From JAXDTI01 sp034090045 (GTDB taxonomy: Bacteria > Actinomycetota > Actinomycetes > Actinomycetales > Actinomycetaceae): DNA of 64,000 nucleotides. The stretch's first letter is position 1; the number at the start of each line of letters is the position of its first letter. This document shows, one piece after another, positions 26,311-35,218 of the stretch. The position numbers and the translations under genes are program-made. Below the pieces are notes generated by a model that had not been told where the DNA came from, did not search any database, and was given only the letters and a program-made list of their open reading frames with translations. The DNA lies in the NCBI GenBank assembly GCA_034090045.1, contig JAXDTI010000004.1, positions 62,001-126,000 of the forward strand. The letters run 5' to 3'.

Positions 26311-27261
26311 ATGAAGGAATACAAGCAACCTCGCAACGAACGGGTTATGCAGCTGCTGTCTTTGCTCAGTGATGCCGCTATTAACGGCAAATGGATCACT
26401 AAACGAGAAATTTTTGACCGGGTTTCGGGATATCGTGATTCAGATGCAAAAAAGACTTCAATTGAGCAAAAATTTGAACGCGACAAGAACATTCTCCGAG
26501 CAGAAGGGGTTCGCATACGAACTCGGGATACCTTTGACCCGGAAAATGCTGCCTACTGTGTTGAGCATATTGACCCGCAAGCAGCTATACAGGCCGACCC
26601 GCTGGAGTCAGCCGTGATGGAGGTAGCTCTCGCGGTGCTGAGCCGTTCTGATGAAGAGCTGGCAGATAACTCGATGCGCAAGCGGCTGTTAAGCTCGCTT
26701 ACACAACCCGATAATACTGTTTTTCCCGAACTGCCGTGGCTGGAACTGCCCAATGTACACCTGTGGACGAGAATAGCTACTGCCATCAATTCCCGGCGCT
26801 CCATCTCTTTTCAATACCGTAGTCGCTCCCAGACTGTGGCTACGGGTCGCATAATCGACCCCTATATGTTGCTAATTAAATACGGGAGCTACTATGTGGT
26901 CGGATTTGACCACAGTCAAACTGCTAACCGTACCTTCAAACTCAGCAGGATGGTTGGTACACCAAAGCTGACTGGGCCAGAAGGCGCGTATCTGATTCCT
27001 GAAAACCCGGAATCGCTATTCCAGGTACCGACTGTATCCCCGCTAGTACAGGTGCGTTCAGGGGCGGCAGTTACACTGAAAAGTATCGCGTTGAGCAGCG
27101 AAACAGGTGACTGCGGCTCGGTTCAGATGCGACTGCCGGAACTAACCTTGGAAGAGTGGTCCCGCAGGTTGTTGGCGTTGGCACCGGATGTGCGGATCAT
27201 TGAACCGCAAAGCCTTCGCGACCTGGTTATCTTCAGGTTGAAGGAGCTGGCCAATGTCTAG
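26311..27261 (+). CDS. pafB: WYL-domain transcriptional regulator PafB
   Basis: PafB and PafC form a WYL-domain activator of the LexA-independent DNA damage response in mycobacteria. The N-terminal winged-helix (NERVMQLLSLLSDA, ITKREIFDRVSGY) is followed by the WYL core. The core includes SISFQYRSRSQ and DPYMLLIKYGSYYVVGFD. ATG 26311 has a GGGAAG site 9 bases upstream (316 residues); the frame is open to TTG 26293. It overlaps pafC by 8 bases. The partner pafA and proteasome genes are not in the window. Confidence 0.9.
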   Translation: MKEYKQPRNERVMQLLSLLSDAAINGKWITKREIFDRVSGYRDSDAKKTSIEQKFERDKNILRAEGVRIRTRDTFDPENAAYCVEHIDPQAAIQADPLESAVMEVALAVLSRSDEELADNSMRKRLLSSLTQPDNTVFPELPWLELPNVHLWTRIATAINSRRSISFQYRSRSQTVATGRIIDPYMLLIKYGSYYVVGFDHSQTANRTFKLSRMVGTPKLTGPEGAYLIPENPESLFQVPTVSPLVQVRSGAAVTLKSIALSSETGDCGSVQMRLPELTLEEWSRRLLALAPDVRIIEPQSLRDLVIFRLKELANV

Positions 27262-28213
27262 GGTTGGGGGAGTGAATATATCAAATATGTTAGCTATGCT
27301 GACTTACCTCAATTCGTGTCCAGGGCGTACCGCGCGTGCCGGTGATATAGCTACTGAACTGCGGATTTCTCTCGCTGATGTTCGCAAAATGGTCACGATC
27401 CTCTCCGGTGTCTCGCTGGGCGGTGGGACCTATGAAGAGTCGATTATTTTGGGGGGCGGATACTTTGACCCGAAAACGGATACTGACGAGGACTACGCCA
27501 AAGAATATCTGTATTTAGAAGAAGACCATGGTATAGGTCGCACCGTACACCTGGACAAACTTCAGGCATTACAGCTATATGTGGCACTGGAATCACTAGA
27601 GGAATACGCTAACCCGAAAATCAGGTCGGTCATAAAATCTATTCAAGAAAAAATTCGCCTAAATATGGGGATAGCTGAGATTGCCCGTTCCATACCGGAT
27701 TTCGAACCGCTGATGTTGGAGCCGCTGAGACAGGCACAGGTCGCAGGTAGACGAATATCGATAGCGTATGTGGACGCTGCCGGACAAAGCAGTAAATGGA
27801 ATCTAGGGCCTATCCGGATAGCTACTGATTCCGGTAACTTCCTGCTGATTGCGCAGGTAAAAGCCGGGCAACGTCGAGTGTTCCGCGTGGATCGGATAAC
27901 TGAGCTAGCCCAGCTAGCTGATGCTTTCGAACCATCAGCAGCTGATTTATCTTGGGATAATCACCCGCAGGGTGAACTCATAGAAGTGCGGGTTCGCCCA
28001 GATGGTATCTGGTTAGCTGAGCAACTGGGTGTTGAGGTAACCGAGATTTCCAGAAACGAGTATTCCCTGAAGATCGCGCTATTTAACTCAAACAGACGTG
28101 AATGGTTGATAAAGCAGCTGCTAGCTTTGGGTAGCGACCTGATTGACTGTTCGGATTCTGCGGCTCTAAGCGAGGCTCGCGACCGCGCGAAAGCTGCCCT
28201 TACGATAGGCTAG
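27254..28213 (+). CDS. pafC: WYL-domain transcriptional regulator PafC
   Basis: PafC is the second half of the PafBC activator. The 319 residues have an N-terminal helix-turn-helix (ARAGDIATELRISLADVRKM) and a WYL domain with ISIAYVDAAGQSS and FRVDRITELAQL. The C-terminal WCX region carries VRVRPDGIWLAEQL. ATG 27254 lies inside the pafB end, so translation is probably coupled. A 113-residue membrane-protein gene starts 5 bases after its stop. Confidence 0.9.
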   Translation: MSRVGGVNISNMLAMLTYLNSCPGRTARAGDIATELRISLADVRKMVTILSGVSLGGGTYEESIILGGGYFDPKTDTDEDYAKEYLYLEEDHGIGRTVHLDKLQALQLYVALESLEEYANPKIRSVIKSIQEKIRLNMGIAEIARSIPDFEPLMLEPLRQAQVAGRRISIAYVDAAGQSSKWNLGPIRIATDSGNFLLIAQVKAGQRRVFRVDRITELAQLADAFEPSAADLSWDNHPQGELIEVRVRPDGIWLAEQLGVEVTEISRNEYSLKIALFNSNRREWLIKQLLALGSDLIDCSDSAALSEARDRAKAALTIG

Positions 28214-28218
28214 TTGTC

Positions 28219-28560
28219 GTGTTGTGGCCTATAGTTTGGATATTGTTGGTGTTGGCACTGCTGATATTGCCGGCGCTCGCAACCCTGTGGGCATTTATCA
28301 AGTTTCGGGGAGCTATCAACGAGTTTTCCTCCGGTTTAGACTTTCTATCTGCCTCCACGCAACCCGAGGGGACATCCGCACCCCTGAAGCTGAGAGCCCC
28401 GGGAGTAACTTTGGAGTCGCAGTCACTGCGAGAAGCTCGTGTGCAACGCGAGCAGGTACGACAGGTGCGGCGGCACCGAAAAATAGCTCGCCTTGATGCC
28501 GCCCAGTCACGATGGCTTGCTGCCGGTCTGATTGACGAGCAAATTCGCTATGTCTGTTGA
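28219..28560 (+). CDS. Small single-pass membrane protein of unknown function
   Basis: I do not recognise this 113-residue protein. One N-terminal membrane helix (residues about 4-27, WPIVWILLVLALLILPALAT) is followed by a soluble tail. The tail is strongly basic in the middle (REARVQREQVRQVRRHRKIAR) and probably helical and cytoplasmic. It starts at GTG 28219, 5 bases after pafC, and overlaps helY by 11 bases. In many actinobacteria tatA and tatC lie here; the tail lacks the TatA amphipathic helix pattern and FGxxxLP motif, so I do not call it TatA. Confidence 0.6.
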   Translation: MLWPIVWILLVLALLILPALATLWAFIKFRGAINEFSSGLDFLSASTQPEGTSAPLKLRAPGVTLESQSLREARVQREQVRQVRRHRKIARLDAAQSRWLAAGLIDEQIRYVC

Positions 28561-31231
28561 AGACGAAAACCAGGCGGGCGAGGAACTGTCCCCGGCGGAA
28601 CGCTATCGCCGTTTTCGTAACCGCACGCAACACCCGTATCTCAACAAATTCGCTGCCGCCCTTGATTACGAACTCGACGATTTCCAAACCGCCGCCTGCG
28701 CTGCCCTGGAAAATGGTGAAAATGTGCTGGTGGCCGCACCAACCGGTGCCGGAAAAACAACAGTCGCGGAATTTGCTACCATCATGGCTTTGTCGGTCGG
28801 TAAAAGAGCTTTCTATACGACACCTATAAAGGCACTGAGCAACCAAAAATATCGCGACTTTTGCGTTATGTTGGGAGCTGAAAACGTCGGTTTGCTCACC
28901 GGCGACACCTCCATAAATCGGGATGCCGATGTGGTTGTGATGACAACCGAGGTTCTGAGAAATATGCTCTATCGAGAATCCGGTACCGGTTTTAATGATC
29001 TCGCTGTCGTTGTTATGGATGAGGTTCATTATTTGGCTGACCGTTTCCGCGGTCCCGTTTGGGAGGAAGTCCTCATTCACTTGCCAAAACAGGTTAGAGT
29101 TGTGTCCTTATCGGCAACCGTTTCGAATGCCGAGGAGTTCGGTCAGTGGCTTTCACAGGTGCGTGGTGGCTGCCAGGTAGTTGTATCCGAGAAGCGTCCG
29201 GTTCCGTTGATTCAACACATGGTTGTTGCCGGACGATTATTTGATCTGTATCGTGGTCAGACGAGACAGGTGAACCCGCAATTGGCTGATGCCCTACGTT
29301 CGCGTTTAGGACGAATACGCAGCTATCGCACCGACGTGTGTTATCGCCTGCACCTTGAGGGGCTGCTGCCTGCCATATATTTCATATTTTCACGTTCCGG
29401 ATGTGATGAGGCGGTTCGTTATTTGGTTGATGCAGGAGCAGATTTCACGACCCCGGAACAGAAAAATGAAATTCGGCATGCAGGGGAGCGGCTGCTGTCG
29501 GCAATCTCGCCTACAGACTGGGATGCGCTGGATCTCACGCGCTGGCTAGAAGCCTTGGAGCTGGGTATCGCCGCTCACCATTCCGGATTGCTGCCGGCTC
29601 AGAAAGAAACCGTAGAGGAACTTTTTACAGCAGGATTGATTAGCGTAGTTTTTGCGACCGAAACTCTGGCGTTGGGAATCAATATGCCAGCCCGTTCAGT
29701 GGTTTTGGATTCTTTAACAAAGTGGGATGGACGCTCCAGAACACCCATCTCCCCAGGGCTATACACCCAACTGACCGGCCGAGCAGGCCGACGAGGAATT
29801 GATACCGTCGGTCATGCTGTGGTTCCATACCGACCAGGAATGGAGCCCTATAGGGTCGCACAGCTCGCGTCAAACAGGACATTTCCGCTGATTTCAGCCT
29901 TTACTCCGAGCTATAACATGGCGGTTAATATGCTCTCTCGAATGGATATGGAGGCAGCTCAAAGAGTTATGGAATCATCCTTTGCCCAGTTTCAAACCGA
30001 CAGGGAACTGGTCGGGTCGGCAGTAAAAATCCGAGAACTAGACGAATCAATAGCACAGTTGAGCAGAGATATTGACAGGGTCGATGTTGAACAACTCGAA
30101 GACTACCTGAAACTCCTTGAGCGACAATCGCAGCTTAGCGACAGTTCCAAGCCGGGGTCGCATCGTGCCAGTTTGGGCCAAATGTTCAAGCTGCATCGCT
30201 CAGATGTGCTCGAATATCGACGAGGGTCGCGCACAGACTTTGCTGTAGTTACCTCTATGAGCTATCGGCAAGGAAACCCGTCTGCTTGGGTTTTGCATCG
30301 TAACGCGAAACCCGAGCAGCTACACCGCGATGATTTTATCGACGGATTCGAAGTTATCGGTCAGCTTCATCTTGACGATTTAAATCATAGGCATCCACGA
30401 GACCGGCAAAGAATCGCGTCAAAGTTGCGTGCGTTTTTGCATCAGACACAAAGCAATAAAGACCGCCACCGGGGTGTGGCAGGAGATCGTTCTAATCGTC
30501 AGGAACTCGATAAGGTTACTGAGCTGATTGCTGCTCACCCGATTAACACGATGCCGGGACGACGTTCCTTGATTCGGAAACTCAAACGGCTGCACCACGA
30601 AGAGAAACAAAAAGCGAAACTGCTGAACAAAATAGATTCCAGCGCGAACTCTTTAGCTCGGGATTTTCGTAACACCTGCGCTGTGCTGCGGGATTTTGGA
30701 TACCTCAATAACAACAATCAACCCACCGCTGAGGCAGAGATTCTGGCAAGCATTCACGCCGAATATGACCTCTATATTGCCGAATCTTTGCGCAGAGGTA
30801 TTTTCGATGAACTGGGACCGGCCGAGCTCGTTGCAGCGCTTTCAGCGATGATTGACCTCAAGCCGTTGCGAGATGAACCGGGTTTCGATCCGGATCAGCT
30901 ACCTGAAGACCTGGTTAGTGCGCTGAGCAGTATGGCAGCTATTTGGGCAGATATTGATACTGCGGCCCGTCACCGGCATATCAAAAACCTCTTGAAACTG
31001 CCTGAATACTATCTGGTACCGATCTCCTACCGGTGGGCACGCGGTGCAGCTATCACAGAGGCGATAGCTGCCTCCACGGTTAGTGTAGGAGATTTTGTGC
31101 GTTGGATGAAACAGCTGATTGACTTACTCGGACAGATCGAACGAGGCATAGATGGCGGTATTGCTTTAACAGCCCACAGCGCAATCCGTTCTATTCGGCG
31201 CGGAATGGTTGCTTGGGATGGACTCAACTGA
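28550..31231 (+). CDS. helY: Ski2/Mtr4-like DEAD/DEAH-box RNA helicase HelY
   Basis: This is a superfamily 2 helicase of the Ski2/Mtr4 type, expected to act on RNA. Motif I is APTGAGKTTVAEFA near residue 60, motif II is DEVH (VVMDEVHYLAD), motif III is SLSATVSN, and motif VI is QLTGRAGRRGID. A long C-terminal helical region follows. ATG 28550 gives 893 residues. The usual partners pafBC lie upstream and the ppm gene downstream. No function-losing change is seen. Confidence 0.93.
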   Translation: MSVEDENQAGEELSPAERYRRFRNRTQHPYLNKFAAALDYELDDFQTAACAALENGENVLVAAPTGAGKTTVAEFATIMALSVGKRAFYTTPIKALSNQKYRDFCVMLGAENVGLLTGDTSINRDADVVVMTTEVLRNMLYRESGTGFNDLAVVVMDEVHYLADRFRGPVWEEVLIHLPKQVRVVSLSATVSNAEEFGQWLSQVRGGCQVVVSEKRPVPLIQHMVVAGRLFDLYRGQTRQVNPQLADALRSRLGRIRSYRTDVCYRLHLEGLLPAIYFIFSRSGCDEAVRYLVDAGADFTTPEQKNEIRHAGERLLSAISPTDWDALDLTRWLEALELGIAAHHSGLLPAQKETVEELFTAGLISVVFATETLALGINMPARSVVLDSLTKWDGRSRTPISPGLYTQLTGRAGRRGIDTVGHAVVPYRPGMEPYRVAQLASNRTFPLISAFTPSYNMAVNMLSRMDMEAAQRVMESSFAQFQTDRELVGSAVKIRELDESIAQLSRDIDRVDVEQLEDYLKLLERQSQLSDSSKPGSHRASLGQMFKLHRSDVLEYRRGSRTDFAVVTSMSYRQGNPSAWVLHRNAKPEQLHRDDFIDGFEVIGQLHLDDLNHRHPRDRQRIASKLRAFLHQTQSNKDRHRGVAGDRSNRQELDKVTELIAAHPINTMPGRRSLIRKLKRLHHEEKQKAKLLNKIDSSANSLARDFRNTCAVLRDFGYLNNNNQPTAEAEILASIHAEYDLYIAESLRRGIFDELGPAELVAALSAMIDLKPLRDEPGFDPDQLPEDLVSALSSMAAIWADIDTAARHRHIKNLLKLPEYYLVPISYRWARGAAITEAIAASTVSVGDFVRWMKQLIDLLGQIERGIDGGIALTAHSAIRSIRRGMVAWDGLN

Positions 31232-31247
31232 GGACTTGGAGAACAAT

Positions 31248-31988
31248 ATGTCACAGGCGCACTCACCAAAACCCCGGATCCTGATAACGATACCGACCTA
31301 CAACGAAGTCGATGCGTTACCGGTTTTGATCAACCAGTTACGTACCGATTATCCAGGGATCACGATACTCGTTATAGACGACAATTCCCCTGACGGAACC
31401 GGCAAACTCGCCGACTCTTTAGCCGAAAACGACACCGGTATCAAGGTTTTGCATCGCAGCGGCAAAAAAGGGTTAGCCAGCGCCTATATTAGTGCTTTTC
31501 GATGGGGTGAGCAGCACGGTTACGATTGGGTTTGCGAAATGGATGCCGACGGTTCCCACCATCCACGAGACTTGCGGCGTTTGCTAGCCCAAATTCCAGA
31601 TTCGGATTTAATTATTGGTGCTCGTTGGATACCCGGCGGTCAAGTTCCTGGATGGTCGCTGCTCAGGGTATGGCTATCCCGACTCGGCAATACTTATATC
31701 CGTTTAATGTTGGGTATGAAAGTTCATGATGCGACAGCAGGGTACCGACTCTATAGGGTCTCTCAACTGCCTAAACTGGATTTAGATACCCTGGGCGCCA
31801 GGGGTTATGTTTTTCAGGCAGTGGCTACCTATCGTGCCACTGTGGCAGGTTTACGTATCACTGAAGTGCCGGTGAAATTTAGTGAACGAATAGCCGGCGA
31901 ATCAAAAATGAACGCAAATATATTTACCGAATCTTTACTAATTGTGACGCGGTGGGGGATTGAGCGACTTTTTCAGCGTTTCCGGTAG
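31248..31988 (+). CDS. Polyprenol-phosphate mannosyltransferase (GT2, Ppm/DPM1-like)
   Basis: GT2 enzymes of this type transfer mannose from GDP-mannose to polyprenyl phosphate, making the donor for extracytoplasmic mannosylation. ATG 31248 has a TTGGAGA site 6 bases upstream (246 residues). IPTYNEVDALP, LVIDDNSPDGTG, the DxD-like EMDADGSHHP and the conserved GLASAYISAFRWG are present. No C-terminal membrane segment is present, unlike the fused mycobacterial Ppm1. It begins 16 bases after helY. Its 3' end overlaps convergent rbpA by 16 bases. Confidence 0.88.
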   Translation: MSQAHSPKPRILITIPTYNEVDALPVLINQLRTDYPGITILVIDDNSPDGTGKLADSLAENDTGIKVLHRSGKKGLASAYISAFRWGEQHGYDWVCEMDADGSHHPRDLRRLLAQIPDSDLIIGARWIPGGQVPGWSLLRVWLSRLGNTYIRLMLGMKVHDATAGYRLYRVSQLPKLDLDTLGARGYVFQAVATYRATVAGLRITEVPVKFSERIAGESKMNANIFTESLLIVTRWGIERLFQRFR

Positions 31989-32344
31989 TGAGCACCATCT
32001 CGCAACCTCCCGGTGTGCAACAAATCGAGCTGTTCAGCCAATAATTGGTCGAGTTCTTCTGGTGTGCGGCGCTCGGTGAGCATATCCCAGTGGGTGCGAA
32101 CTGGTTTATCGTCAGTTTCTTCAACCTCGGCGATTGCTACATCCGTTTCTACGAGATCCGCACTAGCTCCACAGCGGCATTCCCAGGTTGGTGGAGCATC
32201 CACACCGCGAGCCAGCGCAACGGTAAAATGGTGACCGCGTTCGCATACGTACTCGACCTCGCTACGTTCAGCGAAAATGACACCCTCTTCGTTTTCTAAA
32301 CTCTTTGCGCCAATAGATGTGCCTCGCAGCGCGCGTTCCGCCAT
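31973..32344 (-). CDS. rbpA: RNA polymerase-binding protein RbpA
   Basis: RbpA binds the primary sigma factor and beta subunit and stabilises the open promoter complex in actinobacteria. The 123 residues have the N-terminal tail (ALRGTSIGAKSLE), the zinc-type core (VCERGHHF, WECRCGASA) and the sigma-interaction segment (RTHWDMLTERRTPEELDQLL). The GGAAGGAAAG site precedes ATG 32344. Upstream, the 14-bp palindrome ATAATATATATTAT (32447-32460) is a possible minus-strand -10 region. The ppm-rbpA neighbourhood is conserved. Confidence 0.96.
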   Translation of the reverse strand: MAERALRGTSIGAKSLENEEGVIFAERSEVEYVCERGHHFTVALARGVDAPPTWECRCGASADLVETDVAIAEVEETDDKPVRTHWDMLTERRTPEELDQLLAEQLDLLHTGRLRDGAHYRKR

Positions 32345-32517
32345 TTTCTTTCCTTCCAGTTGCCCAGCCCGTCAATAATATCGTTTTCTTTCCAATGACC
32401 GCCAGATGCGAACCAAAGCTCCTGTTCAGGTCATAACCAAACTCCGATAATATATATTATGTCAAATAAGCTATTTTCTGCCACACATTTGCCATGGTTT
32501 CACTCCCCTTGCCGGAA

Positions 32518-32554
32518 TGTTTTTCAAAATATGTGTCTATTTGTTTTGAAAACA
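32518..32554. promoter_or_regulatory. Paired inverted repeats upstream of the MMPL gene (operator candidate)
   Basis: TGTTTTTCAAAAT (32518-32530) and the perfect inverted repeat TGTTTT-G-AAAACA (32542-32554) form two similar half-palindromes 24 bases apart. They lie upstream of TATAAT (32581-32586). The second site is centred about 45 bases before the likely transcription start. No regulator gene is adjacent, so the binding protein is unknown. The remaining bases of the 282-base rbpA-MMPL gap show no gene. Confidence 0.4.
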
Positions 32555-32580
32555 CTCAGCCGTCTCTAAGCTGTGTTCCA

Positions 32581-32586
32581 TATAAT
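32581..32586 (+). promoter_or_regulatory. Consensus -10 element (TATAAT) before the MMPL gene
   Basis: A perfect TATAAT lies 40 bases before ATG 32627. No good -35 hexamer is found 16-18 bases upstream, so the promoter may depend on an activator at the inverted repeats further up. Confidence 0.5.
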
Positions 32587-32626
32587 TGTTGTTACTACAT
32601 GAATTCAAAAATGTTGAGGGTTGCCA

Positions 32627-35218
32627 ATGTCGTCCCACCTGTACCGCATCGGAGGTTTCGCGGTAAGGCACGCCAAATTAGTGATCCTATTATGGGTTGT
32701 AACCATTATTACTCTCGGTTCTGTCTCGCTCGTGCGAGGCGGGTTCAGTTCCCTGAACAATGACTTTCACATTCCTGGAACTGAAGCGCAAGAGGGAATC
32801 GATATTCTGCACAACCAGTTCCCTGAGTTTGCCGGCACGTCCAGCCAAATAGTTATCCACAAAAAGGAAGGCTTTTCCGGAGCCGACGACCCGGATCTTA
32901 AACGCTTGAAGACCGCAGCAGAGCAGATCCCAGATGTGCTTGCAGTTGGCGATGCAGGCATCTCAAAAGACGGTAAATGGGCGTTGCTGCAATCCCAATA
33001 CGATTTCTCAATATCTGCGGTAAACGCCGAAACTATTACCGCCCTGGAAAAACTAGCTGCAGACAACAGCGGCAACAGCATCACTGTTTATGCAGGTGGC
33101 GATGTTATGACCAGCACTGAGATACCGCTTTCAGCCACTGAGGCTGTCGGTTTGGTGCTGGCCTTAGCGGTTTTAGCAATAACTTTTTTCTCGCTACTGG
33201 CAGCGGCAATCCCGATTATCACCGCCGGTGTGGGCATGCTCGTTGCAACTGCCATTATCTTTATAATCGCCTCCCTCACCCCGGTATCAACCACCACCCC
33301 GACACTGTCCATCATGCTGGGGCTGGCTGTCGGCATTGACTATGCACTGTTGATTGTTTCGCGTCACCGCGATCAGTTACGCGAGGGCATGGAGGTACAC
33401 GAGTCTATAGCACGTTCGGTTGCAACTGCCGGAAGCGCAGTTATTTTTGCAGGCACTACTGTGGTTATTGCCCTGTGTGCGCTGGCTGTCGTGAAGATTC
33501 CTTTCCTGACGGTTCTAGGTCTTTGTGGTGCCCTCGGCGTGGCGCTAGCGGTGTTGGTTGCAATAACAATGATTCCGGCGCTTCTGTCGATATTCGGCAA
33601 CCGTCTCATCCCTCGCGCTCGCCGGGATACTGAAGCGCCTAATCAGGGGTCAAATAAGGCGCGAAAGGGACTGCGTGAAATATGGGTTAATGCCGTAACA
33701 AAACATCCTTTACCCGCGATGATAACTGTAGTCTTGCTTGCAGCGGCAATGGCTGTGCCCTCGAAATACCTGGTGCTGGCGCTTCCGGGGAACGACACCG
33801 CGCCGGAAGGCTCCCCTGCTCGAGTTACCTATGACCTGGTGACCGACCATTTCGGGGCGGGTGCGAATGCCACCTTGATGTTGACTGCTGACATTCTGAA
33901 AAGCACAGATCCCCTGGGGAAAGTCGAGGAGCTTAAAAATGAGGTTGGGCGTATTGTCGGAGCGGATAATATCGCGTTGGCCACTCCGAATCGCAGCGCC
34001 ACCATTGCGGTTATTGCCATCACTCCCCCGGGTGGGAAAGACTCTCCTGAAACTAAACAGATGGTTTTTGACCTGCGCGATGCTGCACCCAAGATAGAGC
34101 GAGACCTCGATGTTTCTCACGTGATTATCACCGGTTTCACGGCGGTCGCTATCGATATTTCAACAGAGCTGACCCAGGCGTTGCTCCCCTTCGGGTTGAT
34201 TGTTGTGGGTTTGTCGTTAGCGGTTTTGATGATGGTGTTTCGCTCAATATGGGTTCCGATAACCGCGACCGTAGGATACGTGTTTTCGCTATTGGCTGCT
34301 TTCGGCATGACCGGATTGGTCTTCGGTCGTGGTTTCGCCGCCGAGCTGCTCAATGTGGTATCGGTTGGGCCGGTTCTATCGTTCATGCCGATCATCGTTA
34401 TGGGCGTGCTTTTTGGTTTGTCGATGGACTATGAGGTTTTTTTGGTGTACCGGATGCGTGAGGACTTCACTCACAGCGGTGATGCGCGAGCCGCAGTTCG
34501 AAGTGGTTTTATCGGTTCTGCCCGAGTAGTCACTGCCGCGGCTATCATCATGGCATCGGTATTCAGTGGTTTTATCCCCTCGGGTTCATACTATGTGCAG
34601 CCCATCGCTTTCGGTTTGGCTGTCGGCGTAGTTTTCGATGCATTCCTGGTTCGTATGACATTTATTCCAGCAATTATGACGCTTCTGGGGGCAAAAGCAT
34701 GGTGGATACCCAAGCGACTGGACAGGGTGTTGCCACTTCTCGACATCGAAGGTGAGGGACTGGCTCGCCACCTTGAATATGATGCTTGGGAGGAAACGCA
34801 CGGGCGAGCTGTGGTCAGGGTGCGTGACCTGCGGGTATCTCCACACTCCGACCGGGTTTCTTTCACAATCAGGCCGGGTGAAACCTATAGTCTGACCGGT
34901 ACCGAGAGCGTGCGGAGAGCTATCGGGTTGGCTGTTGCCGGGCGGCTAACCGGGTATGAGGGAGACGTGTTTACTGACGGCTGTGCTCTGCCAGCTGAGG
35001 ATGACGCGGTGATTTCGCGGGTGGAATTGGTGACTGAGGCTTCACAACTCGATGAGGCGCTACGTCGTATCACCTCGCAGCGGGCGCATCGACATTCACG
35101 AGATAGGCTGTTGGTGGTAGCTGCACCGGATTCTGAAGCGATAAAATTTGTGAAACCAACAGCAGATTTAACTGTACTATTGGCATCTGGAGTTACAGGG
35201 GATGGTCGTGATGCTTGA
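32627..35218 (+). CDS. MMPL family transporter with a C-terminal degenerate ABC-ATPase-like domain
   Basis: This is an RND-superfamily MMPL membrane protein, a group that exports lipids or glycolipids to the envelope. ATG 32627 has a TTGAGGG site (863 residues). The first half has an N-terminal helix, a soluble loop (about 45-160) and helices with the conserved GLAVGIDYALLIVSRHRDQL. The second half repeats this with GLSMDYEVFLVYRMREDF near residue 600. After the last helix, about 165 extra residues (700-863) look like a nucleotide-binding domain: VRVRDLRV, then RVSFTIRPGETYSLTGTES, AVAGRLTGYEGDVFTDG and a DRLLVVAAPDS strand. The Walker A glycine-lysine is missing (TGTESVRRA), and no LSGGQ signature is visible, so ATPase activity is unlikely. 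It overlaps the next gene. Confidence 0.9.
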   Translation: MSSHLYRIGGFAVRHAKLVILLWVVTIITLGSVSLVRGGFSSLNNDFHIPGTEAQEGIDILHNQFPEFAGTSSQIVIHKKEGFSGADDPDLKRLKTAAEQIPDVLAVGDAGISKDGKWALLQSQYDFSISAVNAETITALEKLAADNSGNSITVYAGGDVMTSTEIPLSATEAVGLVLALAVLAITFFSLLAAAIPIITAGVGMLVATAIIFIIASLTPVSTTTPTLSIMLGLAVGIDYALLIVSRHRDQLREGMEVHESIARSVATAGSAVIFAGTTVVIALCALAVVKIPFLTVLGLCGALGVALAVLVAITMIPALLSIFGNRLIPRARRDTEAPNQGSNKARKGLREIWVNAVTKHPLPAMITVVLLAAAMAVPSKYLVLALPGNDTAPEGSPARVTYDLVTDHFGAGANATLMLTADILKSTDPLGKVEELKNEVGRIVGADNIALATPNRSATIAVIAITPPGGKDSPETKQMVFDLRDAAPKIERDLDVSHVIITGFTAVAIDISTELTQALLPFGLIVVGLSLAVLMMVFRSIWVPITATVGYVFSLLAAFGMTGLVFGRGFAAELLNVVSVGPVLSFMPIIVMGVLFGLSMDYEVFLVYRMREDFTHSGDARAAVRSGFIGSARVVTAAAIIMASVFSGFIPSGSYYVQPIAFGLAVGVVFDAFLVRMTFIPAIMTLLGAKAWWIPKRLDRVLPLLDIEGEGLARHLEYDAWEETHGRAVVRVRDLRVSPHSDRVSFTIRPGETYSLTGTESVRRAIGLAVAGRLTGYEGDVFTDGCALPAEDDAVISRVELVTEASQLDEALRRITSQRAHRHSRDRLLVVAAPDSEAIKFVKPTADLTVLLASGVTGDGRDA

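Noticed and set aside
28219..28560. Small membrane protein as TatA
   Set aside because: It lacks the FGxxxLP hinge and amphipathic helix of TatA, and tatC does not follow.
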